From Gammaproteobacteria bacterium (lineage in GTDB: Bacteria > Pseudomonadota > Gammaproteobacteria > Steroidobacterales > Steroidobacteraceae): a stretch of DNA of 6,832 bases. Numbering within the stretch: the stretch's first letter is position 1; each line of letters begins with the position of its first letter. This document shows, piece after piece, positions 1 to 5,882 of the stretch. The notes under the pieces are model-generated. The model did no database searches and had not been told where the DNA came from. It saw only the letters and a program-made list of their open reading frames with translations. The stretch is from the NCBI GenBank assembly GCA_030039615.1, contig JASHVF010000369.1, positions 1 to 6,832 of the forward strand. Reading direction: 5' to 3'. The position numbers and the translations under genes are program-made.

Positions 1-960
1 GCCTATCTCGCTCCGCTCTGGCAGGAGACGCTGCAGTCCGACACGTTCGCGCGCGGCGCGGGCTCGACCGTCGCGCGGGTCATCGACGGCTCGCTGTCCG
101 CTGCGCGCCTGACCGGCATGGCGGGCGCTGCCAACGTCGGCGCGGCGCGCAACTGGTGCGGATCGCAGTTCGACCAGGCCAACTGGTACGCCTTCGGGCG
201 GCTCGCGTGGGATCCCGACGCGAGCCCGCAAGAGATCGCCACGGACTGGGTGCGCCTCACTTTCTCCACAGATCCCGGGACGGTGGCGGAGGTCGTCGGC
301 ATGATGATGGGCTCGCGCGAGGCGGTGGTCGATTACATGACGCCGCTCGGCCTCGCCCACATCATGGCGAACACCCACTATGGACCGGCGCCCTGGCTCG
401 GCGGCGATTCGACCGACACCTGGACCGCCCGCTACTACCATCGAGCCGATGCACAGGGGCTGGGCTTCGACCGCACCGCGAGCGGCAGCAACGCCGTAGC
501 GCAATACGCGCCCCCGGTCGCGGCCATGTTCGGCGATCTCGAGCGCACGCCCGAGCAGTTGTTGCTGTGGTTCCATCACGTGCCGTGGGACTTTCGCCTG
601 TCGTCCGGGCGCACGCTGTGGGAAGAGCTGGTCTACCGCTATACCCGCGGCGTCGCGAGCGTCGCGGCGCTGCGCCGGACCTGGGCCACGCTCGCCGCGC
701 ACATCGACCCGCAGCGCTTCGCCGAGGTGAGCGCCTTTCTCGCCATCCAGGAGCGCGAGGCGCAGTGGTGGCGCGACGCCTGCATTGCCTACTTCCAGAC
801 CTTCGCGCGCCGGCCGCTGCCCGCCGGCGTCATGCCGCCGGCTCACCCGCTCGAGTACTACGAGTCGCTGTGCTTTCCCTGGGCTCCGGGTGATCCCGCC
901 GCGGCGCCGCACCAGTGCGACCCGGCGACGCCGCGTGAGCTGCCGGCCCCCGACTGGTAG
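1..960 (+). CDS. aguA: Alpha-glucuronidase GH67, C-terminal part (5' end outside window)
   Basis: This is the last 319 residues of a GH67 alpha-glucuronidase, which removes (4-O-methyl-)glucuronic acid from the non-reducing end of xylo-oligosaccharides. The frame is open from base 1 and ends in TAG at 958-960. Family hallmarks seen are APLWQETLQSDTFARG near residue 4, an AGAANVG...RNWCGSQFDQANWYAFGRLAWDP-type block around residues 41-73, and LLLWFHHVPWDFRL plus GRTLWEELVYRY near residues 188-212. From known GH67 structures, the catalytic acid and the two catalytic carboxylates lie before this part, the last probably only a dozen or so residues upstream of the window edge, so the visible piece is mainly the helical C-terminal domain. 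Full-length family members are about 680-730 residues. The enzyme is normally cytoplasmic or periplasmic and encoded with xylan-use genes, which would lie to the left. The family call is secure; localisation cannot be judged without the N-terminus. Confidence 0.93.
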   Translation, partial: AYLAPLWQETLQSDTFARGAGSTVARVIDGSLSAARLTGMAGAANVGAARNWCGSQFDQANWYAFGRLAWDPDASPQEIATDWVRLTFSTDPGTVAEVVGMMMGSREAVVDYMTPLGLAHIMANTHYGPAPWLGGDSTDTWTARYYHRADAQGLGFDRTASGSNAVAQYAPPVAAMFGDLERTPEQLLLWFHHVPWDFRLSSGRTLWEELVYRYTRGVASVAALRRTWATLAAHIDPQRFAEVSAFLAIQEREAQWWRDACIAYFQTFARRPLPAGVMPPAHPLEYYESLCFPWAPGDPAAAPHQCDPATPRELPAPDW

Positions 961-1080
961 CGAGCTCACGCGCCGCCAGGCCTGATCACGCGGCGGCCCG
1001 ATCGGCACTTTCCCCTACTTCCCACCGGCCCGGGCATTACGTACCCTTGCACCCGCTCGCGGCTGACCCGCTTCCCGGTC

Positions 1081-1086
1081 AAGGAG
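1081..1086 (+). promoter_or_regulatory. Strong ribosome binding site of the HiPIP gene
   Basis: AAGGAG lies 7 bases before the ATG at 1094, a near-perfect Shine-Dalgarno at good spacing. It fixes the HiPIP start. The 961-1080 spacer in front of it holds no convincing sigma-70 promoter that I can see. Confidence 0.8.
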
Positions 1087-1093
1087 AATCCGT

Positions 1094-1408
1094 ATGCGTT
1101 TCGATGAATCCCGGCGCCGGCTGTTGATGAACGTCGCCCTCGGCACGGTTCTGGTACCGATCGCAGCGGCGCCTCTTGCGGCGCGAGCCGCCGATCTGCC
1201 CTTGGTGACGCCGGACGATCCGACCGCCAAGGCGCTCAACTATGTGAGCGACGCGAGCAAGGCGACGGGCGCAAAGCCAGGCAGCAAGTGCGGCACCTGC
1301 GCGCTCTACCAGGGCGCGGCCGGTTCGGCCCAGGGCGGCTGCCTGGTGTTCCCAGGCAAGGCCGTCAAGTCCACCGGCTGGTGCAGCAGCTGGACGTTGA
1401 AGACCTAG
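1094..1408 (+). CDS. High-potential iron-sulfur protein (HiPIP), Tat-exported
   Basis: This 104-residue protein is a HiPIP, a small periplasmic [4Fe-4S] carrier that passes single electrons, typically from the cytochrome bc1 complex to a photosynthetic reaction centre or a terminal oxidase. Residues 1-32 form a signal peptide with a twin-arginine motif (SRRRLLM, residues 6-12), a hydrophobic stretch and a likely cut after ARA at residue 32, leaving about 72 mature residues. The four cluster ligands are Cys66, Cys69, Cys83 and Cys97, giving C-x2-C-x13-C-x13-C, close to the spacing of characterised HiPIPs. Tyr50 in LNYVSDA matches the conserved buried tyrosine of the family. Tat export fits a cofactor that is inserted before secretion. 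The gene has its own strong ribosome binding site, and the next gene starts 21 bases after its stop. No photosynthesis genes are visible, so a respiratory role is as likely as a photosynthetic one. Confidence 0.95.
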   Translation: MRFDESRRRLLMNVALGTVLVPIAAAPLAARAADLPLVTPDDPTAKALNYVSDASKATGAKPGSKCGTCALYQGAAGSAQGGCLVFPGKAVKSTGWCSSWTLKT

Positions 1409-1429
1409 CGCCTTTTCGCTGCGGCGCTC

Positions 1430-2560
1430 ATGAAGCGCTCCGGGATCAATACGCTGTGCGTGCACGCCGCGCATTCGCCCGAAGCAGGCAGCGGCGCGCT
1501 CGCCGAGCCGATCGTCCTCAGCACCACCTTCGAGCGCGACGCCGACGGCGGCTACCCGCGTGGCTACCGCTATAGCCGCGAAGGCACGCCCAATCGAGCG
1601 GCGCTCGAATCCTGCCTGGCGGCGCTCGAGGGCGGAATCGGCGCAGCCGCATTCGGCTCGGGGCTCGCGGCCAACATGGCGGTACTCGACCTGCTCGGGG
1701 CGGGCGAGCGGCTGGTGGCGCCGCTCGAGGGCTATTACGGCTCGCTCAAGCAGTTCGCCGAGGTGACGCGCCAGCGCGGCGCCGTGCTCAAGCTGGTGGA
1801 CTTCCGCGAGCCGTCGGCGGTCGCGGCGGCCGTGTCCGAGGGAGCGCGCCTGGTATGGGTCGAGACGCCGACGAATCCGCTCCTCAATGTCATGGACCTC
1901 GGACAGATCGCCGCCCTCGGTCATCAGGCCGGCGCGGTGGTCGTCTGCGACAACACCTTCGCAACGCCGGTGTGCCAGCGTCCCTGCAGCTTCGGGGTCG
2001 ACCTGGTGGTGCACAGCGCCACCAAGTATCTCGGCGGTCACAGCGACGTGCTCGGCGGCGCCGTGGTGGTGCGCGAGGACGCCGCATTGCTCGAACGCTT
2101 GCATGCCTGGCAGCGCCTGGCCGGCAGCCCGCTCGCGGCCTTCGACTGTTGGCTGCTGCGCCGGAGCATCGCCACGCTGGCGCTGCGCGTGCGCGCGCAG
2201 TGCCGCGGCGCGCTCGAGGTGGCCGGATTCCTCGCCACGCATCCGGCCGTCGCGCAGGTGTTCTATCCGGGACTCGCCTCGCATGCGGCGCATGCGCTGG
2301 CCGCCGCGCAGATGCCCGGCGGCTTTGGCGCCGTGCTGTCAGTATGCATCGTCGGGGATGCCGCGCGCGCCCTCGAGGTCGCGGCGCGCACGCGCCTCTT
2401 CACCCGCGCCACGAGCCTCGGCGGGGTCGAGAGCCTGATCGAGCACCGCGCCTCGATCGAGGGGCCCGGCTCGCGTACGCCGCAGAATCTGCTGCGCCTG
2501 TCGGTCGGGATCGAGGAGCCCGAAGACCTGGTGGAGGATCTGAGACAGGCCCTCGCCTGA
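1430..2560 (+). CDS. Cystathionine gamma-synthase-like PLP enzyme (Cys/Met metabolism family)
   Basis: This 376-residue fold-type I PLP enzyme belongs to the Cys/Met transsulfuration family, cytoplasmic and usually tetrameric. The PLP lysine is Lys199 in HSATKYLGGHSD. YSR at residues 48-50 matches the phosphate-binding Tyr/Arg loop of the neighbouring subunit, GSG at 76-78 is the PLP-phosphate turn, and Tyr103 matches the tyrosine stacked on the cofactor. VETPTNP (144-150) and CDNTFATP (173-180, with Asp174 for the pyridine nitrogen) are family blocks. SLGGVESL and RLSVGIE near the C-terminus carry substrate-carboxylate contacts. Length is close to the family norm of about 380-400. Position 105 is Ser where methionine gamma-lyases carry an active-site Cys, which argues against that activity. 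Cystathionine gamma-synthase is favoured, but cystathionine gamma-lyase or O-acetyl/succinylhomoserine sulfhydrylase cannot be excluded. No clear Shine-Dalgarno precedes the ATG, the only in-frame ATG after the HiPIP stop, so translation may be coupled to that gene. Confidence 0.88.
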   Translation: MKRSGINTLCVHAAHSPEAGSGALAEPIVLSTTFERDADGGYPRGYRYSREGTPNRAALESCLAALEGGIGAAAFGSGLAANMAVLDLLGAGERLVAPLEGYYGSLKQFAEVTRQRGAVLKLVDFREPSAVAAAVSEGARLVWVETPTNPLLNVMDLGQIAALGHQAGAVVVCDNTFATPVCQRPCSFGVDLVVHSATKYLGGHSDVLGGAVVVREDAALLERLHAWQRLAGSPLAAFDCWLLRRSIATLALRVRAQCRGALEVAGFLATHPAVAQVFYPGLASHAAHALAAAQMPGGFGAVLSVCIVGDAARALEVAARTRLFTRATSLGGVESLIEHRASIEGPGSRTPQNLLRLSVGIEEPEDLVEDLRQALA

Positions 2561-2582
2561 GAGCGGACACGGCGCCGGGTGC

Positions 2583-2594
2583 GCGGCGCGCCGC
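2583..2594. other. 12-base perfect GC palindrome in the convergent junction
   Basis: GCGGCGCGCCGC is its own reverse complement. It lies between the convergent stop codons of the PLP enzyme (2560) and the receiver gene (2596), one base past the latter. As a hairpin it would give only a 4-base stem with a 4-base loop, and there is no T tract on either side. It might help 3'-end formation but is not a recognisable intrinsic terminator. Confidence 0.3.
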
Positions 2595-2595
2595 C

Positions 2596-3036
2596 TCAGC
2601 GATGGCTATGCGTGCGCAGGAAGCGCCCGAGATCGGCAAAGGATGCGACGACCTTCACCAGCACTTCGGGGTCGATCGGCTTGGCCACGAACAGCAGCGG
2701 CGCACCGGGCAGCCACGGCAAGCCGACGTCCGAGAGCCGGCCGCTCAGAAATATCGTCGGCACTACGTGGCCGAGTGCGTGGCAGATCTCCTGTGCGGCG
2801 TCCGCGCCGTCGAGCTCACCCGGCAGATCGACGTCCATGATGAGTACGTCGGGACATACGTCGCGGCAGGCGAGCCGCTCGAGTGCAGCGGCGCCGTCGC
2901 CGGCGGTGATGGTGGCAATGCCGTATGTCCGCAGCAGCTGCGTAACGCCTGCCGCAAGCTCCGCATCGTCCTCGACGTGCAGCACCAGCGGCGCGGCGGC
3001 CTGCGATTCGGGAGCACGGGCCGGCACGCAACTCAT
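2596..3036 (-). CDS. Stand-alone response-regulator receiver (CheY-like) protein
   Basis: This 146-residue protein is essentially a single phosphoacceptor receiver domain with no output domain. Numbered from the chosen start, the acidic pocket is Asp23-Asp24 (HVEDD), the phosphoacceptor is Asp68 (LIMDVDLPGELDG), the switch Ser is Ser98 (IFLSGR), and the conserved lysine is Lys119 (VAKPID). All key residues are intact, so it should be phosphorylated by a histidine kinase and act through protein-protein contact or in a phosphorelay. No kinase is visible in the window. An upstream ATG at 3078 would add 14 residues, but those codons include TTA, AGA, TCA, TTT and AAT, unlike the G/C-ending codons of the neighbouring genes, and the segment carries inverted repeats. 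The ATG at 3036 is therefore preferred, although neither start has a good Shine-Dalgarno. The gene lies downstream of the glucan phosphorylase on the same strand, with a 99-base gap. The target is unknown. Confidence 0.88.
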   Translation of the reverse strand: MSCVPARAPESQAAAPLVLHVEDDAELAAGVTQLLRTYGIATITAGDGAAALERLACRDVCPDVLIMDVDLPGELDGADAAQEICHALGHVVPTIFLSGRLSDVGLPWLPGAPLLFVAKPIDPEVLVKVVASFADLGRFLRTHSHR

Positions 3037-3041
3037 GAAAA

Positions 3042-3071
3042 ATCTTAATGACCGCTGCCGTGCGAAGTCAT
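3042..3071 (-). promoter_or_regulatory. Possible promoter of the receiver gene
   Basis: On the - strand, ATGACT (3066-3071) and TAAGAT (3042-3047) each match the sigma-70 -35 and -10 consensus at four of six positions, with an 18-base spacer. Transcription would begin at about the ATG at 3036, giving a nearly leaderless message, which would fit the missing Shine-Dalgarno. The local AT-richness stands out from the surrounding sequence. This is a tentative reading by eye. Confidence 0.25.
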
Positions 3072-3073
3072 TA
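3046..3073. promoter_or_regulatory. Inverted repeat (operator-like dyad) upstream of the receiver gene
   Basis: TAATGAC (3046-3052) and GTCATTA (3067-3073) form a perfect 7-base inverted repeat with a 14-base spacer, AT-rich in a GC-rich setting. A second inverted repeat, GCGAAG (3062-3067) and CTTCGC (3079-3084), overlaps it. Both lie in the spacer between the phosphorylase stop and the receiver ATG at 3036, and the first overlaps the possible promoter. The arm spacing suits a dimeric regulator, but none can be named. RNA hairpin formation is an alternative. Confidence 0.4.
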
Positions 3074-3135
3074 CGCATCTTCGCGTATGCAACCCGCAGC
3101 CGCCGGATCGCATCCTCGTGGCGGCGCGTGCTCGC

Positions 3136-4824
3136 TCAGCGCAGGTATGCTTCGGCCGCGTAGCGGCGCATCATGCGGTGGCTGTTGAAGTAGACGGCAT
3201 TGCGGGTGATCGCGCCCTTCATGAGCCGTACCCAGCCGCCGGGCTCGCCGTGAAACAGCGGCAGCACGCTGTTCTCGAGCTTGCCGTAGAGATCGGCGGC
3301 GCTGTCGACCGACCAGCCGGTCACGTTCTCGACGCAACCCTCCACCCACCAGCCATCGAGCACCGAGAGGCTCGGAACGCCGTTGAAGGCCGCCTTCATG
3401 CCGCTCGTGCCGGAGGCCTCGAGCGGCGGCAGCGGCGTGTTGAGCCAGAGGTCGCTGCCCGAGACCAGCAGCTGCGCAAGCGCGAAGTCGTAGTCGGGCA
3501 AATACACAGCCACGACCTTGCCGCGGAGCGCGCGCACCTGCTGGTTGAGATACGCCACCAGGCGGCGTCCTTCCTCGTCCTGGGGATGCGCCTTGCCCGC
3601 GAGCACGATCTGCAGCGGCCAGCGACGCGCAAGCGCCTCGAGGCGCGCGCAGTCGGTGAACAGCAGCTCCGGACGCTTGTAGGCGGTCATGCGGCGCGCG
3701 AAGCTGAGGGTCAGCGCCTGCGCGCCGAGCGCCACTCCCGTCGCCTGGCGGACGCGCTCGATGAGAGCGCCCTTGGCCTCGAGGTGCGCGGCGAGGATCT
3801 CGGCATCCGGGATGTCGGCGGCCCGCATGAGGAGCTCCGGCTCGTGGCACCATCCGGCCACGTGATGGTCGTAGAGCGCACGGAACGCCGGAGCCGTCCA
3901 GGTGTAGGGATGCACCCCGTTGGTGATGGCGCGCACCTGGTAGCCGGGGTACATGCGTGCCGACACTTCGGCATGACGCTTGGCGACGCCGTTCACGAAG
4001 TCGCTGAGCGAGAGCGCCAGCTGTGTCATGTTGAGCGCCTCCCGGCCGCCGAGCTGTTGCAGCTCCTGCAGCGGCAGCGGCAGGGTGCTGATGCCGGGCG
4101 CCTCGTCGTGAAACAGCTGCTGCACCAGCTCGTAGGAGAAGCGGTCCTGACCGGCCTCGACCGGAGTGTGCGTGGTAAAGCGGCAAAGCTGGCGGACCCG
4201 CGGCAAGTCGTAAGGCGATTCCCCCGGCCTCAGCTCGCTCTTCGGGTAGGTAAACCGGCGCAGCAGCTCGAGCCCGAGGAGCGCCGAATGGCCCTCGTTC
4301 ATGTGGTAGGCTTCGATCTCGAAACCGAGCGCCTGCAGCAGGCGCACGCCGCCGAATCCGAGCACCATCTCCTGCTTCAGTCGATAGCGCTGGTCACCGC
4401 CGTAGAGGTAATGGGTGATCTCGCGGTCCGCGGGCAGATTCTCGGCAAGGTCCGTGTCGAGCAGGATCACCGGCGCGCGTCCGCCGAGGTCGCTCTCGAC
4501 CACGTATTGCCACGCCCCCACCCACACCGGGCGGTCCTCGATCCGCACCGCCACCTTGGCATCGAGCGGTACCGCCCACTTGGCCGGATCCCACGGCGCC
4601 GGGTGCTCGATCTGCCGGCCCTCGGCGTCGAGCTCCTGGCGAAAATACCCGTGGCGGCTTACGAGTGTGACCGCCACCAGCGGCAGCGACAGGTCCGCCG
4701 CCGAGCGCAGCGTGTCGCCGGCGAGCACGCCCAGACCGCCGGCATAAGTCGGGATCTCGCTGCGCAGCGCGATCTCCATGGAGAAATAAGCGACGCGCGC
4801 GCGCTGCAGGAACTCATCCAGCAT
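3136..4824 (-). CDS. glgP: Alpha-glucan phosphorylase, short type (GT35)
   Basis: This 562-residue enzyme is a PLP-dependent alpha-glucan (glycogen/maltodextrin) phosphorylase, releasing glucose-1-phosphate from alpha-1,4-glucan ends in the cytoplasm. It belongs to the short branch, which starts almost directly at the catalytic core: VAYFSMEIALRSEIPTYAGG begins near residue 11, and the N-terminal extension of the longer members (about 700-850 residues) is absent. Visible landmarks are YHMNEGHSA (Tyr173 to Ala181), FTTHTPVEAG with His219, ITNGVH (Asn302 to His305), RRMTAYKR with Arg378 and Lys383 matching the phosphate/PLP contacts of muscle phosphorylase, and EASGTSGMKAAFNG with the PLP lysine at Lys477. 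All catalytic elements appear intact. The frame stays open a little upstream, but the ATG at 4824 fits the family start; its Shine-Dalgarno is weak. The gene begins 41 bases after a CBS-domain gene. The allosteric AMP site of animal phosphorylases is not expected in this branch, so control may come from partner proteins. Confidence 0.94.
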   Translation of the reverse strand: MLDEFLQRARVAYFSMEIALRSEIPTYAGGLGVLAGDTLRSAADLSLPLVAVTLVSRHGYFRQELDAEGRQIEHPAPWDPAKWAVPLDAKVAVRIEDRPVWVGAWQYVVESDLGGRAPVILLDTDLAENLPADREITHYLYGGDQRYRLKQEMVLGFGGVRLLQALGFEIEAYHMNEGHSALLGLELLRRFTYPKSELRPGESPYDLPRVRQLCRFTTHTPVEAGQDRFSYELVQQLFHDEAPGISTLPLPLQELQQLGGREALNMTQLALSLSDFVNGVAKRHAEVSARMYPGYQVRAITNGVHPYTWTAPAFRALYDHHVAGWCHEPELLMRAADIPDAEILAAHLEAKGALIERVRQATGVALGAQALTLSFARRMTAYKRPELLFTDCARLEALARRWPLQIVLAGKAHPQDEEGRRLVAYLNQQVRALRGKVVAVYLPDYDFALAQLLVSGSDLWLNTPLPPLEASGTSGMKAAFNGVPSLSVLDGWWVEGCVENVTGWSVDSAADLYGKLENSVLPLFHGEPGGWVRLMKGAITRNAVYFNSHRMMRRYAAEAYLR

Positions 4825-4848
4825 GACGGTTGCTTCGGGGGCGATGCG

Positions 4849-4862
4849 CGCCGGCGCCGGCG
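4849..4862. other. 14-base perfect GC palindrome after the first-listed CBS gene
   Basis: CGCCGGCGCCGGCG is its own reverse complement and lies 3 bases beyond the CBS stop codon (4866-4868, - strand), in the 41-base gap before the phosphorylase ATG. It can form a 5-base stem with a 4-base loop in RNA. There is no T tract, so it is not a classical terminator; it could stabilise a 3' end or modulate downstream translation. Confidence 0.3.
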
Positions 4863-4865
4863 GAC

Positions 4866-5321
4866 TCAGGGCCGCCGGCTTCCCTCGGTGCGCACCTCGG
4901 TACGTATCGAACCGATCACGCCGAGCAGCTCTTGCGCGATCGCATCCAGCACCTCATCGAGCGACAGGACTCCCACCAGCTGTCCGACCGCATCGACCAC
5001 CGGAATGCGGCGCACGCCGATCCTGCGCATCTCGGCCAGCGCGGCATTGACGGAAGCGTCCTCGGACGCGACGACCGGATGCCGGGTCATGACATCGCCT
5101 GCCTTGAGCAGGCGTGGATCCGTGCCCTTGGCGAGCACTCCGACCACGATGTCGCGGTCGGTCAGCACGCCCACCGGTCGCGGCGCCGCGTGCGGCGGGT
5201 GAGGCTCCACGACGATCAGATAGCCGATATGGCGCTCGCGCATCAATACGGCCGCGCTCATCAGCTCTTCCTGTGGCCGTATGGTCACCGGATTACGGCG
5301 GCAGATCTCACTGACGATCAT
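4866..5321 (-). CDS. CBS-pair protein (Bateman module), copy nearest glgP
   Basis: This 151-residue protein consists of two CBS domains (about residues 1-60 and 76-130) that would fold into one Bateman module. Such modules commonly bind AMP, ADP, ATP or S-adenosylmethionine and regulate partner proteins. The first domain carries the ribose-binding signature GVLTDRD (residues 51-57). The second carries GVLSLDE (117-123), where the usual last Asp is Glu123. VMTRHPV (77-83) and GVRRIPVVD (102-110) are typical CBS core segments. No catalytic or DNA-binding domain is attached. The ATG at 5321 has a good Shine-Dalgarno (GGGGAGG) and matches the MxVSEIC start of the paralogue directly upstream, whose stop lies 16 bases away. 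The phosphorylase gene follows after 41 bases. The context suggests an energy-sensing partner for glucan metabolism, but this is inference; such small CBS proteins are widespread and mostly uncharacterised. Confidence 0.9.
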   Translation of the reverse strand: MIVSEICRRNPVTIRPQEELMSAAVLMRERHIGYLIVVEPHPPHAAPRPVGVLTDRDIVVGVLAKGTDPRLLKAGDVMTRHPVVASEDASVNAALAEMRRIGVRRIPVVDAVGQLVGVLSLDEVLDAIAQELLGVIGSIRTEVRTEGSRRP

Positions 5322-5325
5322 GAGG

Positions 5326-5333
5326 CCTCCCCT
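5326..5333 (-). promoter_or_regulatory. Ribosome binding site of the CBS gene at 4866-5321
   Basis: AGGGGAGG on the - strand ends 4 bases before the ATG at 5319-5321. It is the best Shine-Dalgarno on the - strand of this window and sits in the 16-base spacer between the two CBS genes, so the second copy should be translated independently of the first. Confidence 0.7.
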
Positions 5334-5337
5334 GCGC

Positions 5338-5787
5338 TCAGCGGCGCGTGCTCAGCTCATGTCGCTGCGCCCGACGGGTGGTCTCGAGCAATGCCTGTAC
5401 CTCGGCGAGCAGCGCGCCGAGCAGATCGTCGAGCGTCACTATCCCGACCAGTGCCCCGGCGCTGTCAACCACCGGGATGCGGCGCACTCCGTGGACACGC
5501 ATGCGCTCGAGTACCTCGTGCAGATCTTCGGACTCCGCCGCGATCACCACCGGACGCCGCGCCAGAGCCGAAAGCGGCATGATGGCCGCATCGCGGCCGT
5601 TGCCGAGCACGTCCGTGGCCAGATCGCGGTCGGTCACCACTCCGAGTGGCACGCGCTCCCCCGCGGGATCGCTCACGATGACGACGTCCCCCACATGCTT
5701 CTGGCGCATCAGCCGCGCCGCCTCGAGCGCCGTGGCCCCGGGCCCGCAACATACGACGTCGGTCGTGCAGATCTCGCTTACTCTCAT
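5338..5787 (-). CDS. CBS-pair protein (Bateman module), upstream copy
   Basis: This 149-residue two-CBS-domain protein is a clear paralogue of the next gene: about 40% identical by eye, with the same MxVSEIC start, LMRxxHxG, GVxTDRD and GVRRIPVVD blocks. Both domains keep the adenosine-ribose signature, GVVTDRD (residues 49-55) and GIVTLDD (115-121), so both nucleotide sites could work. It has three cysteines in its first 14 residues (Cys7, Cys13, Cys14), of which only Cys7 is shared with the paralogue. The frame stays open far upstream, antisense-style, through the ABC permease region, but the ATG at 5787 is the true start because homology begins there; a GAGG lies just before it, although close. 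It is the first gene after the 95-base gap from the ABC permease, so an operon promoter may lie in 5788-5882, but none is clearly visible. It probably forms dimers, alone or with its paralogue. Confidence 0.9.
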   Translation of the reverse strand: MRVSEICTTDVVCCGPGATALEAARLMRQKHVGDVVIVSDPAGERVPLGVVTDRDLATDVLGNGRDAAIMPLSALARRPVVIAAESEDLHEVLERMRVHGVRRIPVVDSAGALVGIVTLDDLLGALLAEVQALLETTRRAQRHELSTRR

Positions 5788-5870
5788 GCCCTCACTCTGC
5801 CTGATCGGGCTGCGCCGCAAATCCGTACTTGTGCATACGCGCCCCCGCCCCTGCGAGCCATGGGCGCGGC

Positions 5871-5882
5871 GCCGCCGGCGGC
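5871..5882. other. 12-base perfect GC palindrome after the ABC permease gene
   Basis: GCCGCCGGCGGC is its own reverse complement and directly abuts the permease stop codon (5883-5885, - strand). An overlapping palindrome, GCGGCGCCGC, lies at 5866-5875. No T tract follows. It could mark the 3' end of the ABC exporter transcript, but the evidence is only position and symmetry. Confidence 0.3.

Noticed and set aside
1047..1075. TTGCAC before the HiPIP gene as a -35 box
   Set aside because: No -10-like sequence occurs at 16-18 bases downstream, where the DNA is GC-rich.
1406..1430. Stop-codon read-through fusing HiPIP to the PLP enzyme, since both are in the same frame separated by TAG and seven codons
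   Set aside because: HiPIP ends at its normal family length, and a Tat-exported carrier fused to a cytoplasmic PLP enzyme makes little sense. One frame match in three is expected by chance.
1079..2293. Long - strand open frame (404 codons) opposite the HiPIP and PLP-enzyme genes
   Set aside because: It runs antisense to both well-supported genes. Its protein is low-complexity Arg/Ala/Glu/His with no motif, so it is a GC-composition artefact.
3037..3078. Upstream ATG of the receiver protein at 3078
   Set aside because: It adds 14 residues encoded by codons atypical for this DNA, over inverted repeats, and has no properly spaced Shine-Dalgarno. It remains possible but is less likely than 3036.
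3118..5202. Very long + strand open frame (694 codons) opposite glgP and a CBS gene
   Set aside because: It is antisense to two genes with clear family motifs. Its translation is rich in His, Arg, Glu and Leu with no recognisable domain, as expected for the mirror of GC-rich codons.
3082..5841. Shared 9-mer CGCGTATGC (3082-3090) and its reverse complement (5833-5841) upstream of the receiver and CBS genes
   Set aside because: It is a single pair in opposite orientation relative to the genes, too short to distinguish from chance, and not part of a visible dyad common to both sites.
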